Below, in pieces: positions 17,523 through 34,914 of a stretch of DNA of 64,000 nt. Below the pieces are notes generated by a model. That model was not told where the DNA came from and made no database searches. It saw only the letters and a program-made list of their open reading frames with translations. Within the stretch, counting starts at the first letter, position 1, and each line of letters starts with the position of its first letter. A program made the position numbers and the translations under genes. Source of the stretch: an uncultured Alphaproteobacteria bacterium (GTDB taxonomy: Bacteria; Pseudomonadota; Alphaproteobacteria; HIMB59); contig CACLZM010000005.1 of the NCBI GenBank assembly GCA_902611415.1, forward strand, positions 1 through 64,000, in the 5' to 3' direction.

Positions 17523-20500
17523 CTAAAAAGAATGATGAATTTGTATAGGTTTTACGGAAATAGGCTTATTTTTCAATGTAATCAGTGATTTAATGAGTAT
17601 TTTTGCACTTCTTAGGTTAGTGTAATATGGTACATTTAGATCTACTGATGTTCTTCTGATAGTAAAACTGTCAATTATTGCCTGTTTTTTTTCGGTAGTA
17701 TTTATAACTAAGTCAATTTTATTTTGCTTAATATATTCTACTACATGTGGAGATCCCTCAGCCACTTTGTTAACTAAATTTGAGGAAATTCCTTCTTTCA
17801 ACAAAAAGTCGTGAGTTCCTTTTGTAGTATATAAATTATAGCCATTTTCTATAAAAGATTTAGCTATTTCAGATATACTTTGCTTATCTTCATTTTTAAC
17901 TGAGATGAATATATTTTTTAAATCTTTGAGTTTTTGTCCTGCACCTATTTGACTTTTAAAATAAGCCAAATAAAAATCCTCGTCTATACCCATAACCTCA
18001 CCAGTGCTTTTCATTTCTGGGCCAAGTATTACATCAGTATTTGGGAATTTATTGAATGGAAATACAGCCTCCTTGATTGCAAAGTAAGGTAAAGTGCTAT
18101 TATCAAAATTCTGATGCTCTTTAGTTAAAGTTTTACCTACGATTAATTCAGCTGCAATTTTAATGAATGGTATTCCTATAGCTTTAGCCAGAAAAGGAAT
18201 AGTTCTACTAGCTCTTGGGTTTGCCTCAAGTATATATATTTCTTCATCTTTAATAGCATATTGAATATTTATTAAACCAAGTGTCTTTAATTCATTCGCA
18301 AGAGAGATACTAAATTTCTTTATATCTGATATAATATTATCATTAAGAGAAAAGGGGGGTATACTACAAGCACTATCACCTGAATGAATACCAGCCTCTT
18401 CAATATGCTCCATAATTCCAGCTATCATTGTATTACCCTGATCATCTCTTAATACATCAACATCTACCTCTTTTGCGTTTTGAAGAAATTCATCGATTAG
18501 AATCACATTACTTTCTAATGCCCAATAGTTTTGATCAATATAATCTTGAACATCATCTATATTAGCCATTTTTTCCATCATTCTACCTCCTAGGACATAT
18601 GAGGGTCTTAACAAAATAGGAAACTTAAGCTTAGAGGATTTAGTGACAAGTTCTTTTGTTCCCAAAGAGATATCACTTTTTGGTTGTTTTAAACCTACCT
18701 TTTGAATTAATTTTTGAAATCTCTCTCTGTCCTCAGATATGTCTATCGCTTCGAAAGATGTGCCTAATATCTTATATCCATATTCTTTAAGTTTATTAGC
18801 TATTCTCAAAGGTGTCTGTCCACCAAATTGGACAATAACACCCTCAACAACACCTTTATCGTTTTCTTTATCAATTATATTTTTGACATACTCAAAGTCT
18901 AAAGGCTCAAAATATAGCTTATCTGATGTATCATAATCAGTTGAGACTGTCTCAGGATTACAATTAATCATAATTGTTTCATAACCAAGTTTCTGAAAAG
19001 ATTTTACAGCTTGCACACAACAATAATCAAATTCTATACCTTGACCTATTCTATTAGGGCCAGAGCCAAGAATAATTATCTTTTTCTTGTTCGTTGGCCT
19101 AGACTCACAACTAAACTCATTTGTTTCGGAGTTAAATGTTGAATAAAGATAAGCAGTAGAAGAATCAAATTCATTTCCGCATGTATCAACTCTTTTAAAT
19201 ACTGTTTTTAAGTTATTTTTTTCCTGAAGATCATAAATTTCATTTATACTAATTTTTGTTAAATTGCTTATATGATGATTGGAAAATCCAATTTTTTTGG
19301 CAGAAATAAATAAATTTTTTTCTAAACGGTTACCTGTTTTAATTAATTGTTGCTCAATTTTGATAATCTCATTTATTTCTCTCAAAAAAAACATATCAAT
19401 ATATGTTAATTCATTTATTTCATTTAAAGGTATCTTACGTCTTATAGCTTCTGCAACTATTAATAATCTATCAGGTCTTTGCTTTGCGAGTAAATTTTTT
19501 AAATATTCATCTTTTATATTTAATAATTCATGACTTATATCTAAACCAAAGTTATCTGACTCTATTGAGTAGAAAGCTTTTAAAAGTGACTCTTTAAATG
19601 TTCTACCTATAGACATAATTTCACCAACAGATTTCATAGCAGTATTTAATTCACTGGGAGTTCCTTGGAATTTTTCAAAATTAAATTTTGGAATTTTGGT
19701 TACAATATAGTCTATGACTGGTTCAAAACTTGCTGGAGTTACTTTGGTAATATCATTATCTAGTTCATCTAAAGTATAACCAACTGCTAAAAGAGCTGCT
19801 ATCTTAGCAATAGGGAATCCTGTAGCCTTAGATGCTAAAGCAGATGATCTACTTACTCTAGGGTTCATTTCAATAATCAAAATCCTGCCGTTTTCTGGAT
19901 TTACTGCAAATTGAACATTTGAACCACCTGTCTCTACACCTATTTTTCTTAAAATGGCAATACTTTGATTTCTTAAATTTTGATATTCCTTATCAGTTAA
20001 TGTAAGTGCTGGTGCTATTGTAATGCTATCCCCTGTATGCACCCCCATAGGATCTAAATTTTCTATTGAGCAAACTATGATCGAGTTATCTAAATTGTCT
20101 CTAACTACTTCAAATTCAAATTCTTTCCATCCAATTAAGGACTCTTCAACAAGAGTTTTTGATACTGGACTTAAATCTATAGCATTTTTGACCTTTGAAA
20201 CAAATTCATCTTTATCGTATACAATGCCACCACCAGTGCCTCCTAAAGTATAAAAGGGTCTTAAAATTAATGGAAAACTAACTTCATTGACTATTTTATT
20301 GAGATCAGACTTGTCATCAACTATTATACTAAATGGTGTCTCGAGTCCAATATCAGACATCGCTTCGGCAAATAACTTTCTATCTTCAGCTACATCGATA
20401 GACTTCGGACTAGCACCTAAAATTTTAATTGAACTATTTTTGAAATAATCCTCTTTGTTCAATTCTCTAATAATATTTAGAGCAGTTTGACCTCCCATTG

Positions 20501-20765
20501 TTGGTAAAATTGCATCAGGTTTCTCTTTATTAATTATTTTTTTTACAATTTCTTTATCAATAGGTTCAATATAAGTTTTATCTGCAAATTCTGGATCTGT
20601 CATTATAGTTGCTGGATTAGAGTTAATCAAAACAACTTCATAGCCCTCTTTTTTAAGCGCCTTACATGCTTGACTACCGGAGTAATCAAATTCACATGCT
20701 TGACCTATAATTATAGGACCTGAGCCAATAACCAGTATTTTAGATATATCTTTTCTAGCCGGCAT
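17523..20765 (-). CDS. carB: carbamoyl-phosphate synthase large subunit
   Basis: The 1080-residue catalytic subunit that makes carbamoyl phosphate from bicarbonate, ammonia and two ATP for pyrimidine and arginine synthesis. It has two homologous ATP-grasp halves, each opening with a 'GSGP..IGQ..EFDY' motif (near residues 14 and 560). The oligomerisation domain lies between them and an MGS-like allosteric domain is at the C-terminus from about residue 930. The start overlaps carA by 11 bases, so subunits are made in a coupled way. PyrE of the same pathway is at 52555-53199. Confidence 0.98.
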   Translation of the reverse strand: MPARKDISKILVIGSGPIIIGQACEFDYSGSQACKALKKEGYEVVLINSNPATIMTDPEFADKTYIEPIDKEIVKKIINKEKPDAILPTMGGQTALNIIRELNKEDYFKNSSIKILGASPKSIDVAEDRKLFAEAMSDIGLETPFSIIVDDKSDLNKIVNEVSFPLILRPFYTLGGTGGGIVYDKDEFVSKVKNAIDLSPVSKTLVEESLIGWKEFEFEVVRDNLDNSIIVCSIENLDPMGVHTGDSITIAPALTLTDKEYQNLRNQSIAILRKIGVETGGSNVQFAVNPENGRILIIEMNPRVSRSSALASKATGFPIAKIAALLAVGYTLDELDNDITKVTPASFEPVIDYIVTKIPKFNFEKFQGTPSELNTAMKSVGEIMSIGRTFKESLLKAFYSIESDNFGLDISHELLNIKDEYLKNLLAKQRPDRLLIVAEAIRRKIPLNEINELTYIDMFFLREINEIIKIEQQLIKTGNRLEKNLFISAKKIGFSNHHISNLTKISINEIYDLQEKNNLKTVFKRVDTCGNEFDSSTAYLYSTFNSETNEFSCESRPTNKKKIIILGSGPNRIGQGIEFDYCCVQAVKSFQKLGYETIMINCNPETVSTDYDTSDKLYFEPLDFEYVKNIIDKENDKGVVEGVIVQFGGQTPLRIANKLKEYGYKILGTSFEAIDISEDRERFQKLIQKVGLKQPKSDISLGTKELVTKSSKLKFPILLRPSYVLGGRMMEKMANIDDVQDYIDQNYWALESNVILIDEFLQNAKEVDVDVLRDDQGNTMIAGIMEHIEEAGIHSGDSACSIPPFSLNDNIISDIKKFSISLANELKTLGLINIQYAIKDEEIYILEANPRASRTIPFLAKAIGIPFIKIAAELIVGKTLTKEHQNFDNSTLPYFAIKEAVFPFNKFPNTDVILGPEMKSTGEVMGIDEDFYLAYFKSQIGAGQKLKDLKNIFISVKNEDKQSISEIAKSFIENGYNLYTTKGTHDFLLKEGISSNLVNKVAEGSPHVVEYIKQNKIDLVINTTEKKQAIIDSFTIRRTSVDLNVPYYTNLRSAKILIKSLITLKNKPISVKPIQIHHSF

Positions 20766-21894
20766 TCTTCTCCATTAAATTTATAAATTCATCGAAAAGA
20801 TATCTGCTATCATGTGGTCCAGGGCTAGACTCGGGATGATATTGAACAGAAAATAAAGGCTGATCATTTGCTTTCATGCCATCAATAGTTTTATCAAACA
20901 ATGATTTATGTGTTATTTGAAGATTAGAAGGAAAATTTTCATCTAAAACTACAAAACCATGATTTTGAGATGTAATTTCAACCTTGTTTGTTTCCAAGTT
21001 TTTTACTGGGTGATTACCACCTCGATGGCCTTTTTCCATCCGAGCAGTACATGCATTAAATGCTAAACTCAATATTTGATGACCTAGGCATATACCAAAA
21101 GTAGGTATTTTTTTGTTTAGTAATTTATTTAATTCAGGTTTTATATTTTCATATACTTTTTTTGGGTCGCCTGGGCCATTACTTAAAAAAAAACCGTCAA
21201 AATTTTTTTTAATAATATCCTCAGCATTAAAATTCATATCATATTCTTCTATCTCACAATTTCTAGAGTATAAGTTTTTCTTAATATTATCCTTAGCTCC
21301 AAAATTTAAAAAAGCGATTGAGTATTTTTTTTTACCTATTTCTTTTTTTTCTATATTCAGCTCTGATGTAAAATCTTTAATTACATCATTCTCTTCTAGA
21401 GAAAGACTTTCATCAATTTGTTTACAAATTTCTTCTATACCTTTACTCTCAAAATATTCCTCGGAACATAGCATTATATTTTTTGGTCCAAATTTTCTCA
21501 CAATTTTAGTTACAGCCCTTGTATCTAAATCAAAAAAAGCACAAGAATTTTGACCTATAATCCAATTTCCAAAGTTTATTTCGGCTCTCCAATTTGAACT
21601 TAATTCAAATAATTCATTACATATCAAACCAGATGCATGTATTTTCCATGACTCGTAATCTTCGTTATTACATCCAACAATACCAATCAAAGGAAAGGTA
21701 AAATTTATAAACTGAGATTTATATGAAGGATCTGTTAAAATCTCCTGATACCCAGTCATACTTGTATTGAAGCAGATTTCCGCTATCTTGAATTGATCTT
21801 TTGATAGAAACTTACCTTTGAAAATATATTTTTTATTATAAATTAAATAGCCGTTTTGATAATTAAGATTAGTTTTATTATCTAATACGGCCAT
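20755..21894 (-). CDS. carA: carbamoyl-phosphate synthase small (glutaminase) subunit
   Basis: The 379-residue glutaminase that feeds ammonia to CarB. The N-terminal domain contains '[18 protein letters not shown]', and the C-terminal class I amidotransferase domain has the nucleophile in '[10 protein letters not shown]'. The His-x-Glu dyad is in '[14 protein letters not shown]'. It is the first gene of the minus-strand operon carA-carB and is divergent from yqeY across 43 bases. Confidence 0.98.
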   Translation of the reverse strand: MAVLDNKTNLNYQNGYLIYNKKYIFKGKFLSKDQFKIAEICFNTSMTGYQEILTDPSYKSQFINFTFPLIGIVGCNNEDYESWKIHASGLICNELFELSSNWRAEINFGNWIIGQNSCAFFDLDTRAVTKIVRKFGPKNIMLCSEEYFESKGIEEICKQIDESLSLEENDVIKDFTSELNIEKKEIGKKKYSIAFLNFGAKDNIKKNLYSRNCEIEEYDMNFNAEDIIKKNFDGFFLSNGPGDPKKVYENIKPELNKLLNKKIPTFGICLGHQILSLAFNACTARMEKGHRGGNHPVKNLETNKVEITSQNHGFVVLDENFPSNLQITHKSLFDKTIDGMKANDQPLFSVQYHPESSPGPHDSRYLFDEFINLMEKNAG

Positions 21895-21911
21895 ATTAAA
21901 TCATGTGTATT

Positions 21912-21930
21912 AGTATATTATATAAGAGGA
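21912..21930 (+). promoter_or_regulatory. -10-like element and ribosome binding site for yqeY
   Basis: The 43-base gap divergent from carA contains the AT-rich run TATATTATATAA, a good -10 candidate, then AGAGGA seven bases before ATG 21938. This is one of the few clear Shine-Dalgarno sequences in the window and heads the yqeY-dnaG-rpoD operon. No convincing -35 box is visible. Confidence 0.45.
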
Positions 21931-21937
21931 AATTCAA

Positions 21938-22396
21938 ATGAGTTTGGCAAAAAAAATTTCTAACGACGTCAAAAGTGCTTTAAAAGGCGGTGATAGGAAA
22001 AAACTTTCAATAGCGAGATATGTCTATTCCGAGTTAAAAAATTTTCTAATTAAAGAGAATCTAGAGAGAGATGTACTCAAATTATCTGATGAAAATATAA
22101 TCAAAATTATTAAGACACAACTTAAGCAAAAAAAAGAATCTTTGGATTTTGCAACAAAAGCTAAAAGTCATGCAACAATAAAGGACTTAGAATTTGATAT
22201 CAATTATCTTAGCGAATTTCTCCCAAATATGATGGATGAAGAAAATACTACTGACATTATATCAAAATATATAAATGAAAATAATTTTGAAAATAAAGAT
22301 TTTGGAAAAATAATGGGGTTTCTAAAATTAAACTACAATAATAAAATTGATATGAATTTAGCATCAAAAATTATAAAAAATATTTTCAAAGAATGA
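21938..22396 (+). CDS. GatB/YqeY domain protein
   Basis: A 152-residue helical protein of the YqeY family, related to the tail domain of the GatB amidotransferase subunit. The conserved 'KKLSIARYVYSELKNFLI' and 'YLSEFLPNMMDEE' stretches are present, and the C-terminal 'GKIMGFLK' matches the tRNA-contacting domain of GatB. The biochemical role of the stand-alone form is not settled; tRNA-dependent amidation or quality control is suspected. It starts the yqeY-dnaG-rpoD operon with a good ribosome binding site and overlaps dnaG by four bases (ATGA). Confidence 0.85.
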   Translation: MSLAKKISNDVKSALKGGDRKKLSIARYVYSELKNFLIKENLERDVLKLSDENIIKIIKTQLKQKKESLDFATKAKSHATIKDLEFDINYLSEFLPNMMDEENTTDIISKYINENNFENKDFGKIMGFLKLNYNNKIDMNLASKIIKNIFKE

Positions 22397-23976
22397 CAGA
22401 TGATAACATTAAAGAAGTTATAAATAGAACCTCTATTGTTGAGATTATAAACTCATCTGTACCATTAAAAAAGAAGGGTAGTAACTATTTTGGTTTAAGT
22501 CCTTTTAAAAATGAAAAAACACCCTCTTTTTCAGTAAATGAAGAAAAAAAAATATTTCATTGTTTTAGTACAGGAGAACATGGAAATGTAATTGATTTTT
22601 TAATTAAAGTTAAGGGGTATGATTTTAAAGAAGCTTTATATGAACTAGCAGATAAGGCTGGTATTGAATTGAGTTACAAATCATCAAAATTAAATAATAT
22701 TATTTATGAAATTAACCTATTTACAAAAGAATTATTTCACAAAAATTTATTAAACTCAAAAAAACATCTAGACTATTTGTTAAAAAAAAGAAAGTTTAAT
22801 ATGGAAACAATAAATAAATTTGAATTAGGTTCATCTATAAATTCATTTGATATAGAAAAAAAAATTTTAAATAATTTTGAAATTAGTGATTTAGTATTAT
22901 CAGGAGTTTTTAGTAAAAATAAAAATTCTAAGTTATTTTTTTCAAATAGAATTATGGTTCCAATTAATAATATGCAAAATAAGACCTTGGGGTTTGGTGG
23001 TAGAGTAATTGATGATAGTCTTCCAAAATATATAAATACTGCTGAGACAAAAATTTTTAAAAAAAAACAAATTTTATTTAATGAAAAAATACTTAATAAA
23101 CAAAAAAGTAAACAAATAATAATAGTAGAAGGATACTTTGATGTAATTAAATTAGAACAAAATGGTTTTTCAAACTGCTTAGCGCCTCTTGGCACATCAA
23201 TAAACCACCATAAATTGATCGAATTAACTAAGAAGGGATTTGAAATAATAGTTTGTCTTGATGGAGATGTTGCTGGCAGAAATGCTACTATTAGACTAAT
23301 GAATAATTTACTTGGTGATATAAATTTTGAGCTTGGTATAAAATTTGTACTCTTACCAAAAAATTTTGATCCAGACCTGCTAATAGAGTCAAATATGTCA
23401 GAAAAATTAAATAAACTCTTAGAGCAACCATTGTCAATTGAGGATCTAATAGAAAAATATCTTGAAAAATTTACTAAAAGTAGTGACGTTGATAGTCAGT
23501 TTAAAGGATCTAAAGTATTAAAAAGTTTGCTTGATAATATATCAAATAAAGATTTAAAAAAAATATTAACCAATCATTTTAAAAAAATTAATATAAAGCA
23601 ATCATCCAAGTTCAATAACATTAAATTAAATAATGAAAAACTGGTGCTTAAATTTGATTTGAAATCGAAATTTTCAGCAGCCTTGATTATATTCTACATC
23701 GAAAATCCAACTCAAAGAGAGAGAGTGTATGATTTAATATCAACTGCAAAATTTGAAGGTAAATTTAGAGAAATTCGAGACTTGATAATTAAAAAAAAAC
23801 TTTTCAAATCAACAACTTTAGAGATATATACAAATTTAGACTCTAAGGGATTGAATTTTACTAAAAATTTACTATTTTCTAATGAAGTTCGAAGGCTGTG
23901 TAGATTTGCATCACCTAAATTTAAGAATGATATGTATAATGATATAGAAAAAGCTATTAATTATTTAAATATTTAA
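22393..23976 (+). CDS. dnaG: DNA primase
   Basis: A 527-residue primase that makes RNA primers for replication, somewhat shorter than the E. coli enzyme (581). The N-terminal zinc-finger region is recognisable ('[13 protein letters not shown]...[10 protein letters not shown]'), but three of four zinc ligands are changed: Cys to Ser, His to Lys and Cys to Thr. Only one Cys remains. The TOPRIM core is intact, with the catalytic Glu in '[13 protein letters not shown]' and Asp residues in '[12 protein letters not shown]'. The C-terminal helicase-binding domain is short. It overlaps yqeY (ATGA) and lies four bases from rpoD. Confidence 0.95.
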   Translation: MTDDNIKEVINRTSIVEIINSSVPLKKKGSNYFGLSPFKNEKTPSFSVNEEKKIFHCFSTGEHGNVIDFLIKVKGYDFKEALYELADKAGIELSYKSSKLNNIIYEINLFTKELFHKNLLNSKKHLDYLLKKRKFNMETINKFELGSSINSFDIEKKILNNFEISDLVLSGVFSKNKNSKLFFSNRIMVPINNMQNKTLGFGGRVIDDSLPKYINTAETKIFKKKQILFNEKILNKQKSKQIIIVEGYFDVIKLEQNGFSNCLAPLGTSINHHKLIELTKKGFEIIVCLDGDVAGRNATIRLMNNLLGDINFELGIKFVLLPKNFDPDLLIESNMSEKLNKLLEQPLSIEDLIEKYLEKFTKSSDVDSQFKGSKVLKSLLDNISNKDLKKILTNHFKKINIKQSSKFNNIKLNNEKLVLKFDLKSKFSAALIIFYIENPTQRERVYDLISTAKFEGKFREIRDLIIKKKLFKSTTLEIYTNLDSKGLNFTKNLLFSNEVRRLCRFASPKFKNDMYNDIEKAINYLNI

Positions 23977-23980
23977 AATT

Positions 23981-26014
23981 ATGCCAATAAAAAAAAATCC
24001 AAAAAAAAATTTACACAAAAAGAAAGTAATTTCTTCGAAGCTTAAAAAAAAAATCAGTAATAAAAAAAGTAATGAAAAAAAAGCCCTTGATTCATTTCAT
24101 AAAGAAATTGAAAGCCAATTAACAACTATCATTATAAAAGAATTTGATAAAGATCTAGCACTTAAATCAAAAACTTATATTAAGTCTTACACTAAGTTAG
24201 AGGACTCAATAATTACTTCAAATGATTTTATTAATTATATTGAAAATCTAGATGAAGAACTCTTTAAATTATTTAAAGCATATAGCACTTCATCTGATCA
24301 AGAGACAACCACAACTAATAATGATTCTGAAGAAGATGAGAAGTCTACTGGTGTAAAAAGTGATGACCCAGTTCGTATGTATCTTAAAGAAATGGGTAAT
24401 GTCGAATTACTATCTCGTGAAGGAGAGATAGCTATTGCCAAACGAATAGAGTCTGGATTAGATAAAATGATGAATTCAATTCTAGAGTGCCCTGCATCTA
24501 TAGATATTTTAAAAAAATGGATTTCACAGGTTAAGGATAATGAAATAAATTTAAGAGAAATAGTTGATTTTGATGAATATTTTAATGAAGATAACGATCC
24601 TTATTCGAATTCAACTAAAAGAAAAGAAATCCAAAAAATCATTAACGATAAAAAGAAAGCTATATTAAAAGAAAAACATCTCTTGATGAAAGAACAAGGA
24701 ATTGAAATAGATAAAGAAAAGCTTCAAGAGTCATCAAATGAAGAAGATATAGAGAATGAGAGTTTTTCTATCTCAATTATTGAAGAGTTTTATAAACCAG
24801 AAATTTTGAAAAAATTAGATAGGGTTTTAGTATTATCTGAAAATATAACTAAAATTAAAAAAAATAAAAATATTGCCAAAATATCTGACACAAAATCACT
24901 AAGAGAATTAAAGAAATATCAAGATGAAATACTTAATTACTTTAATGAAATTAAAATTAAGCCATATAAATTAGATGAGATTATTGCACATTTATACTCA
25001 ATAAATAAACAGATCCAATCAAAAGAGGTCTCTTTATTAAATATAGCAAATAAAAATAAAATAAGTAGAGATTTGTTCTTAAAAAATCATAGCTTGAAAG
25101 ACACTTACACTCTCTATCAAAAACATATGATTTCATCAAATGAAATATTTAAAAATCTTTTTCAAAAAAATAGTGAAAAGTTAAAACTAATTTATAAAGA
25201 AATTTTGAGTTTATCAAAAATTGCTAATCAAAATACCATTGAATTTAAAGAAAAAGTAAGAGAGATCCAAGCTGGGCAAAGAACAGCGAATCAAGCTAAA
25301 AAAGAAATGATTGAAGCCAACCTAAGATTAGTTATTTCTATTGCCAAAAAATATACAAATAGAGGCTTACAGTTCTTAGATCTTATTCAAGAGGGTAATA
25401 TTGGATTGATGAAAGCAGTTGATAAATTTGAATATAGAAGAGGTTACAAGTTTTCTACCTATGCAACATGGTGGATAAGACAGGCTATAACACGGTCCAT
25501 AGCTGATCAAGCAAGAACTATTCGTATCCCAGTTCATATGATTGAAACAATTAATAAAATTGTGAGATCAAGTAGACAATTAATTCTTGAGTTGGGTAGA
25601 GAGCCTACACCGGAGGAATTATCTTTGAGATTAAAGATGCCTATTGAAAAAGTAAGAAAAGTTTTAAAAATTGCTAAAGAACCAGTGAGCTTAGAAACAC
25701 CAATTGGTGATGATGATGATAGTTTTCTTGGAGATTTTATTGAAGACAAAAATGCTGTTATACCTGAAGATGCAGTTATGCAATTAAATCTCAGAGAAAC
25801 TACTACTAAAATACTTTCTACTTTAACACCAAGAGAAGAGAGAGTATTAAGAATGAGATTTGGTATTGGTATGTCATCAGACCATACTTTAGAAGAAGTA
25901 GGACAGCAATTCAGTGTCACTAGAGAAAGAATTAGGCAAATTGAAGCTAAAGCACTAAGGAAGTTAAAACATCCTATAAGATCAAAAAAACTAAAGTCAT
26001 TTATGGACTCATAA
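23981..26014 (+). CDS. rpoD: RNA polymerase primary sigma factor (sigma-70)
   Basis: The 677-residue housekeeping sigma factor. A very basic N-terminal tail precedes region 1.1. Region 1.2 contains '[20 protein letters not shown]', followed by a long acidic non-conserved region. Regions 2.1-2.4 span '[18 protein letters not shown]' and '[20 protein letters not shown]', region 3 includes '[13 protein letters not shown]', and region 4.2 holds the helix-turn-helix '[20 protein letters not shown]'. It follows dnaG at four bases, the usual macromolecular-synthesis operon, and is followed by a tRNA. Confidence 0.98.
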   Translation: MPIKKNPKKNLHKKKVISSKLKKKISNKKSNEKKALDSFHKEIESQLTTIIIKEFDKDLALKSKTYIKSYTKLEDSIITSNDFINYIENLDEELFKLFKAYSTSSDQETTTTNNDSEEDEKSTGVKSDDPVRMYLKEMGNVELLSREGEIAIAKRIESGLDKMMNSILECPASIDILKKWISQVKDNEINLREIVDFDEYFNEDNDPYSNSTKRKEIQKIINDKKKAILKEKHLLMKEQGIEIDKEKLQESSNEEDIENESFSISIIEEFYKPEILKKLDRVLVLSENITKIKKNKNIAKISDTKSLRELKKYQDEILNYFNEIKIKPYKLDEIIAHLYSINKQIQSKEVSLLNIANKNKISRDLFLKNHSLKDTYTLYQKHMISSNEIFKNLFQKNSEKLKLIYKEILSLSKIANQNTIEFKEKVREIQAGQRTANQAKKEMIEANLRLVISIAKKYTNRGLQFLDLIQEGNIGLMKAVDKFEYRRGYKFSTYATWWIRQAITRSIADQARTIRIPVHMIETINKIVRSSRQLILELGREPTPEELSLRLKMPIEKVRKVLKIAKEPVSLETPIGDDDDSFLGDFIEDKNAVIPEDAVMQLNLRETTTKILSTLTPREERVLRMRFGIGMSSDHTLEEVGQQFSVTRERIRQIEAKALRKLKHPIRSKKLKSFMDS

Positions 26015-26076
26015 AACTATAAATTAAAATTCTTGTTTTTTTTTTATAAGATTATATTAGTTACAATTCTAATCAT

Positions 26077-26153
26077 GGGCCTGTAGTTCAGTTGGTTAGA
26101 ACGCGGTGCTCATAACGCCGTTGTCGCAGGTTCGAGTCCTGCCGGGCCCACCA
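26077..26153 (+). tRNA. tRNA with CAT anticodon (Met or Ile2)
   Basis: A 77-base cloverleaf with acceptor arms GGGCCTG and CGGGCCC. The D arm is GTTC/GAAC, a compensated change from the common GCTC/GAGC. The anticodon stem is CGGTG/CGCCG with loop CTCATAA, the T arm is GCAGG/CCTGC, and CCA is encoded. The anticodon CAT reads Met, or Ile (AUA) if TilS modifies C34; the sequence alone does not decide. The acceptor stem starts with a G-C pair, so it is not the initiator. It follows rpoD by 62 bases. Confidence 0.93.
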
Positions 26154-26169
26154 TCCGAAAAAATAAATT

Positions 26170-26736
26170 TTATATTTTTTGTATTTCTATAATTAAAGCT
26201 TCTAAACTTCCTCTATTTTTTCTCAATATTTTATTAAATTCTGATTTTTTAGTTACAAAATAAGATGTGTTTTCAACTATTACATCAATAATTTTATAAG
26301 ATTTGCCAGTATTTATTACTTTCCAATAAAGATTTGCAGATGAATTTTTATCAGAAATTTCAGATTTAATTATGTAAATATCATTTTTTATATCAACATC
26401 TTTTAGAACTATTGAGCTTGATGAATTTGATTTAGCTAGTTTGTAAATTGTTTTAATTAGATAATCAGTAAAAACATCTAAATATAAAGTCAAATCATTT
26501 TGTGAACTGTTTCCAATAATATTATCTCCAATTAGCCCATAAGCAATTGACTTCACGGCAAAATTTTTATTAATAAAATATTTATATCTCTCATAATTTT
26601 CACTTTCAGTTCCTTCATTATTATTCATTATCTCTAAAAATTGATTTGACTCTTCTTCAAACCATTCTGAAACCTCTGAGGCTTGGAGTGATGAAAAAGA
26701 AAAGATAATTAAAAATATTAGTATATAATTTTTCAT
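26170..26736 (-). CDS. mlaC: MlaC-family phospholipid-binding protein
   Basis: A 188-residue periplasmic protein with a signal peptide (about residues 1-19). It belongs to the MlaC/Ttg2D family that shuttles phospholipids between outer and inner membranes. The middle contains the family-like 'KSIAYGLIGDNIIG' and 'DYLIKTIYKLA' segments, and the end 'YKIIDVIVENTSYFVTKKSEF' matches the conserved strand-helix. It lies 27 bases downstream of mlaA on the same strand. The MlaFED transporter is not in the window. Confidence 0.85.
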   Translation of the reverse strand: MKNYILIFLIIFSFSSLQASEVSEWFEEESNQFLEIMNNNEGTESENYERYKYFINKNFAVKSIAYGLIGDNIIGNSSQNDLTLYLDVFTDYLIKTIYKLAKSNSSSSIVLKDVDIKNDIYIIKSEISDKNSSANLYWKVINTGKSYKIIDVIVENTSYFVTKKSEFNKILRKNRGSLEALIIEIQKI

Positions 26737-26763
26737 ATTTATTAATAAATATACTTTGATCGA

Positions 26764-27504
26764 CTATTCAATATAAATTTTTGGCACAGGAAGGTTTTGT
26801 ATATACTCTTCCTCAAGTTGAGCATTTCTATTCTGATAATATATTGATTTTATCATTTCATACCTATCTGAGGATGCTTCTCTAACTCTATCCAGTTGTT
26901 CATCAATTTCGGCTCTCTCATTTAATCCGTCACCTATTGTTATATATTCTCTATTGGGCACGTTATTTGATATTGGATCTACGAAATATTCAACTACATC
27001 TCCACTCAAATCTCTTAAATTACTTGGGCCTATAATTGGTAGCACTATGTAAGGACCACTTGATACACCTCCTTTAGCTAGAGTGATTCCAAAGTCAGTT
27101 TCATTTTTTTCCATTCCAACCCTTGATGCTAAATCAAAAGTCCCCAAACTAGTAAATGTATTAATTGTAAATCTTCCAATTGAATTGAAAGATTTATAGA
27201 ACTCCCCCTGAAAAATAAAAGATATTGTTCTAATTGGCTCTTTTAAATTACTAAAAAAATTAGAAACTCCTTTTTCAACTGGTTCTGGTGCTATAAATTT
27301 GTATGTTTTTACTATTGGCCTTATAGCAATATCATCAATAAAAAAATTAAAATTTAAAACTGCTCTGTTTATTGGTTCAATAGGGTCGTATATTTCATCG
27401 TATGAAATACTTGATACATTTACATCTTCGTTAGAATAAGATGAATTTATTTGCAAAAAGCTAATAGAAATTATTAAAAGAATTGCTTTCAAATGTTTTT
27501 TCAT
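26764..27504 (-). CDS. mlaA: MlaA (VacJ)-family outer-membrane phospholipid protein
   Basis: A 246-residue protein with a signal peptide. Classic MlaA motifs are present: 'YDPIEPINRAVLNFN', 'NFFSNLKEPIRTISFIFQG', 'GRFTINTFTSLGTFDLAS' and 'SSGPYIVLPIIGPSNLRD'. MlaA extracts misplaced phospholipids from the outer leaflet. Usual members are lipoproteins, but no lipobox cysteine is seen here ('SFLQINSSYSNED'). It pairs with mlaC and is divergent from the UvrD-type helicase gene. Confidence 0.93.
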   Translation of the reverse strand: MKKHLKAILLIISISFLQINSSYSNEDVNVSSISYDEIYDPIEPINRAVLNFNFFIDDIAIRPIVKTYKFIAPEPVEKGVSNFFSNLKEPIRTISFIFQGEFYKSFNSIGRFTINTFTSLGTFDLASRVGMEKNETDFGITLAKGGVSSGPYIVLPIIGPSNLRDLSGDVVEYFVDPISNNVPNREYITIGDGLNERAEIDEQLDRVREASSDRYEMIKSIYYQNRNAQLEEEYIQNLPVPKIYIE

Positions 27505-27547
27505 TACGTAAAATCTTGATTCATTATATAGATATTACATTCAATTT

Positions 27548-29562
27548 ATGGATCTAAATACACTAAATAAAGAACAAAAAATTGCTGTTGAGCATAAAAA
27601 TGGACCACTTTTGGTGCTTTCAGGAGCAGGAACGGGGAAAACTCGAGTCTTAACTTCTAGATTTGTTTACATTGTAAAAAATTTAAATGTTGATTTTAAC
27701 AAAATAATTGCAGTGACATTTACAAATAAGGCCGCTAATGAAATTAAGACAAGAGTTAATATTGAGATCAAAAGAAATATTGATACTCCTTGGGTGGGCA
27801 CCTTTCATTCAATTTTTGCAAAATTTTTGAGAAAGCATTCAGGACTAGTAAATTTAAAATCAAACTTTTCAATTCTTGATGTAGAGGACCAAAAAAAACT
27901 ATTAAAACAAGTTTTAGATTATTGCAAGATTGATAAAGATATTAGTGAAGGTATTTACCATAATGAAATTCAAAATTTAAAGGATAATAAAATCCTTTTT
28001 AATGAAAATAAAAAGATAGCTAAATTCTCATCTATAGAAAGACTAGATGATATTTATTCTTATTATCAACAAAGATTAATTGAAATAAATGCAGTAGATT
28101 TTGGAGATATCCTTTTACATAGTTACTACATTTTATCTAATAATCAAGAGATACAGAGATCTTATCAAAATTTTATTGAACATATTCTTATTGATGAGTT
28201 TCAAGATACAAATCTAATTCAGTATGATCTAATAAAATTATTATTGAATCGCGATAAAAACTTATTTTGTGTTGGAGATGACGACCAATCTATTTACGCT
28301 TGGCGAGGTGCAAATATTGATAATATAATTAATTTTCCAAAAGAATTTAATTCACCTGTAGTGCGCTTAACAAAAAATTATCGTTCAAATAGTTCAATTT
28401 TGGAGGCAGCAACTTGTATTATTAGTAATAATAAGAATAGATTAGGTAAAGATTTAATAAGTTTTAACAAAAAAATACCTGACCAAAAAATTAATTTAAA
28501 TTCATTTTACTCTCAGGAAGAGGAGTCATTATGGATATCTGATAATATATCAAAGAAGTTTGATGAAAATAAAAGTATAGGAATTTTAGTAAGACTTACT
28601 GCCCAAATGAGAAGTATTGAGGATAAGCTTATAAAATATGCATTGCCTTACGAAATCATTGGAGGACCTAGATTTTTTGAAAGGAAAGAAATCAAAGATA
28701 TTCTTGCATACTTAAAACTCGCGAGTAGTTTTCAAGATGATCTATCATTTGAAAGAATTATCAATTTACCTAAAAGAGGAATAGGCGATCAAACATTAAA
28801 ATTAATTATTGATAACGCTAGAGAAAAAAAAGTTTCATTTTTTGAGTCTTTAGAGACTATAGCTTATGAAAATAAATTACCAGGATCTCTAATATTAAAA
28901 ACCAAATCATTCATTGATATAATAAAAAAAACATCTGATCTTATAAACAAAACAACTTTAGAAGATATAGGCATTTTTATTATTGAGGAGTCAGGATATT
29001 TAAAAATGTTAGAAAATGAAAAAAATAAACTGAAACAATTAGAAAATGAGTCAAGGATTGATAATTTAAAAGAATTTGTAAATGCTCTCTCTGAGTTTGA
29101 GAATTTAGATGATTTTTTAGAACATGTAGGCCTAGTTAATGAAAATCAAAAAAAAATAGAAACTAATTCTGTTAAACTAATGACATTACATGCTGCTAAA
29201 GGACTAGAATTTGATCATGTTTACTTACCAGGTTGGGAAGAGGGTATCTTTCCTAGTTCTCGAGCATTAGAGCAAAATTCATCAAAATCATTAGAGGAAG
29301 AAAGGCGACTAGCTTATGTTGGAATTACTAGAGCAAAGTTTGATTTAAATTTAAGTTACGCAACTTCTAGATATACCTATGGTATGAATAATTATTCATT
29401 GCCATCAAGATTTTTGAACGAAATTTCAAAAGTTGAGAAAAACACAACAAACTTAATAGAGGAACATTCCTCATCTAACTTAAATAAAAGGATTACATCA
29501 GATAATACACAATTAAGTCCTGGAAAAAAAAGAATGTTAGATTTTTTAAAAAAAAATAGTAA

Positions 29563-29566
<4 letters not shown>
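27548..29566 (+). CDS. uvrD: UvrD/PcrA-type superfamily 1 DNA helicase
   Basis: A 672-residue 3'-5' helicase for nucleotide excision and mismatch repair. Walker A is 'LSGAGTGKTRVLTSRF', motif Ia is 'VTFTNKAANEI', Walker B and motif II are 'ILIDEFQDTNLIQ', motif III is 'VGDDDQSIYAWRGA', motif V is 'VKLMTLHAAKGLEFDHV' and motif VI is 'ERRLAYVGITRA'. The C-terminal tail is short compared with E. coli UvrD (720). It overlaps the following aminopeptidase gene by four bases (ATGA). Confidence 0.94.
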
Positions 29567-34909
<5,343 letters not shown>

Positions 34910-34914
34910 TTTAT

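Noticed and set aside
21113..21553. 146-codon plus-strand frame opposite carA
   Set aside because: It is the antisense shadow of a well-conserved carA region, low in complexity (Phe, Ser, Lys), with no family resemblance or ribosome binding site.
22773..23195. 140-codon minus-strand frame opposite dnaG
   Set aside because: It is Phe/Leu-rich antisense of a Lys/Asn-rich coding region, as expected in AT-rich genes.
25534..25920. 128-codon minus-strand frame opposite rpoD regions 3-4
   Set aside because: It is a mirror of conserved sigma-factor sequence with no independent coding sign.
26015..26076. Rho-independent terminator after rpoD
   Set aside because: There is a run of Ts after about base 26036, but no GC-containing hairpin precedes it, so it could equally be promoter DNA for the tRNA.
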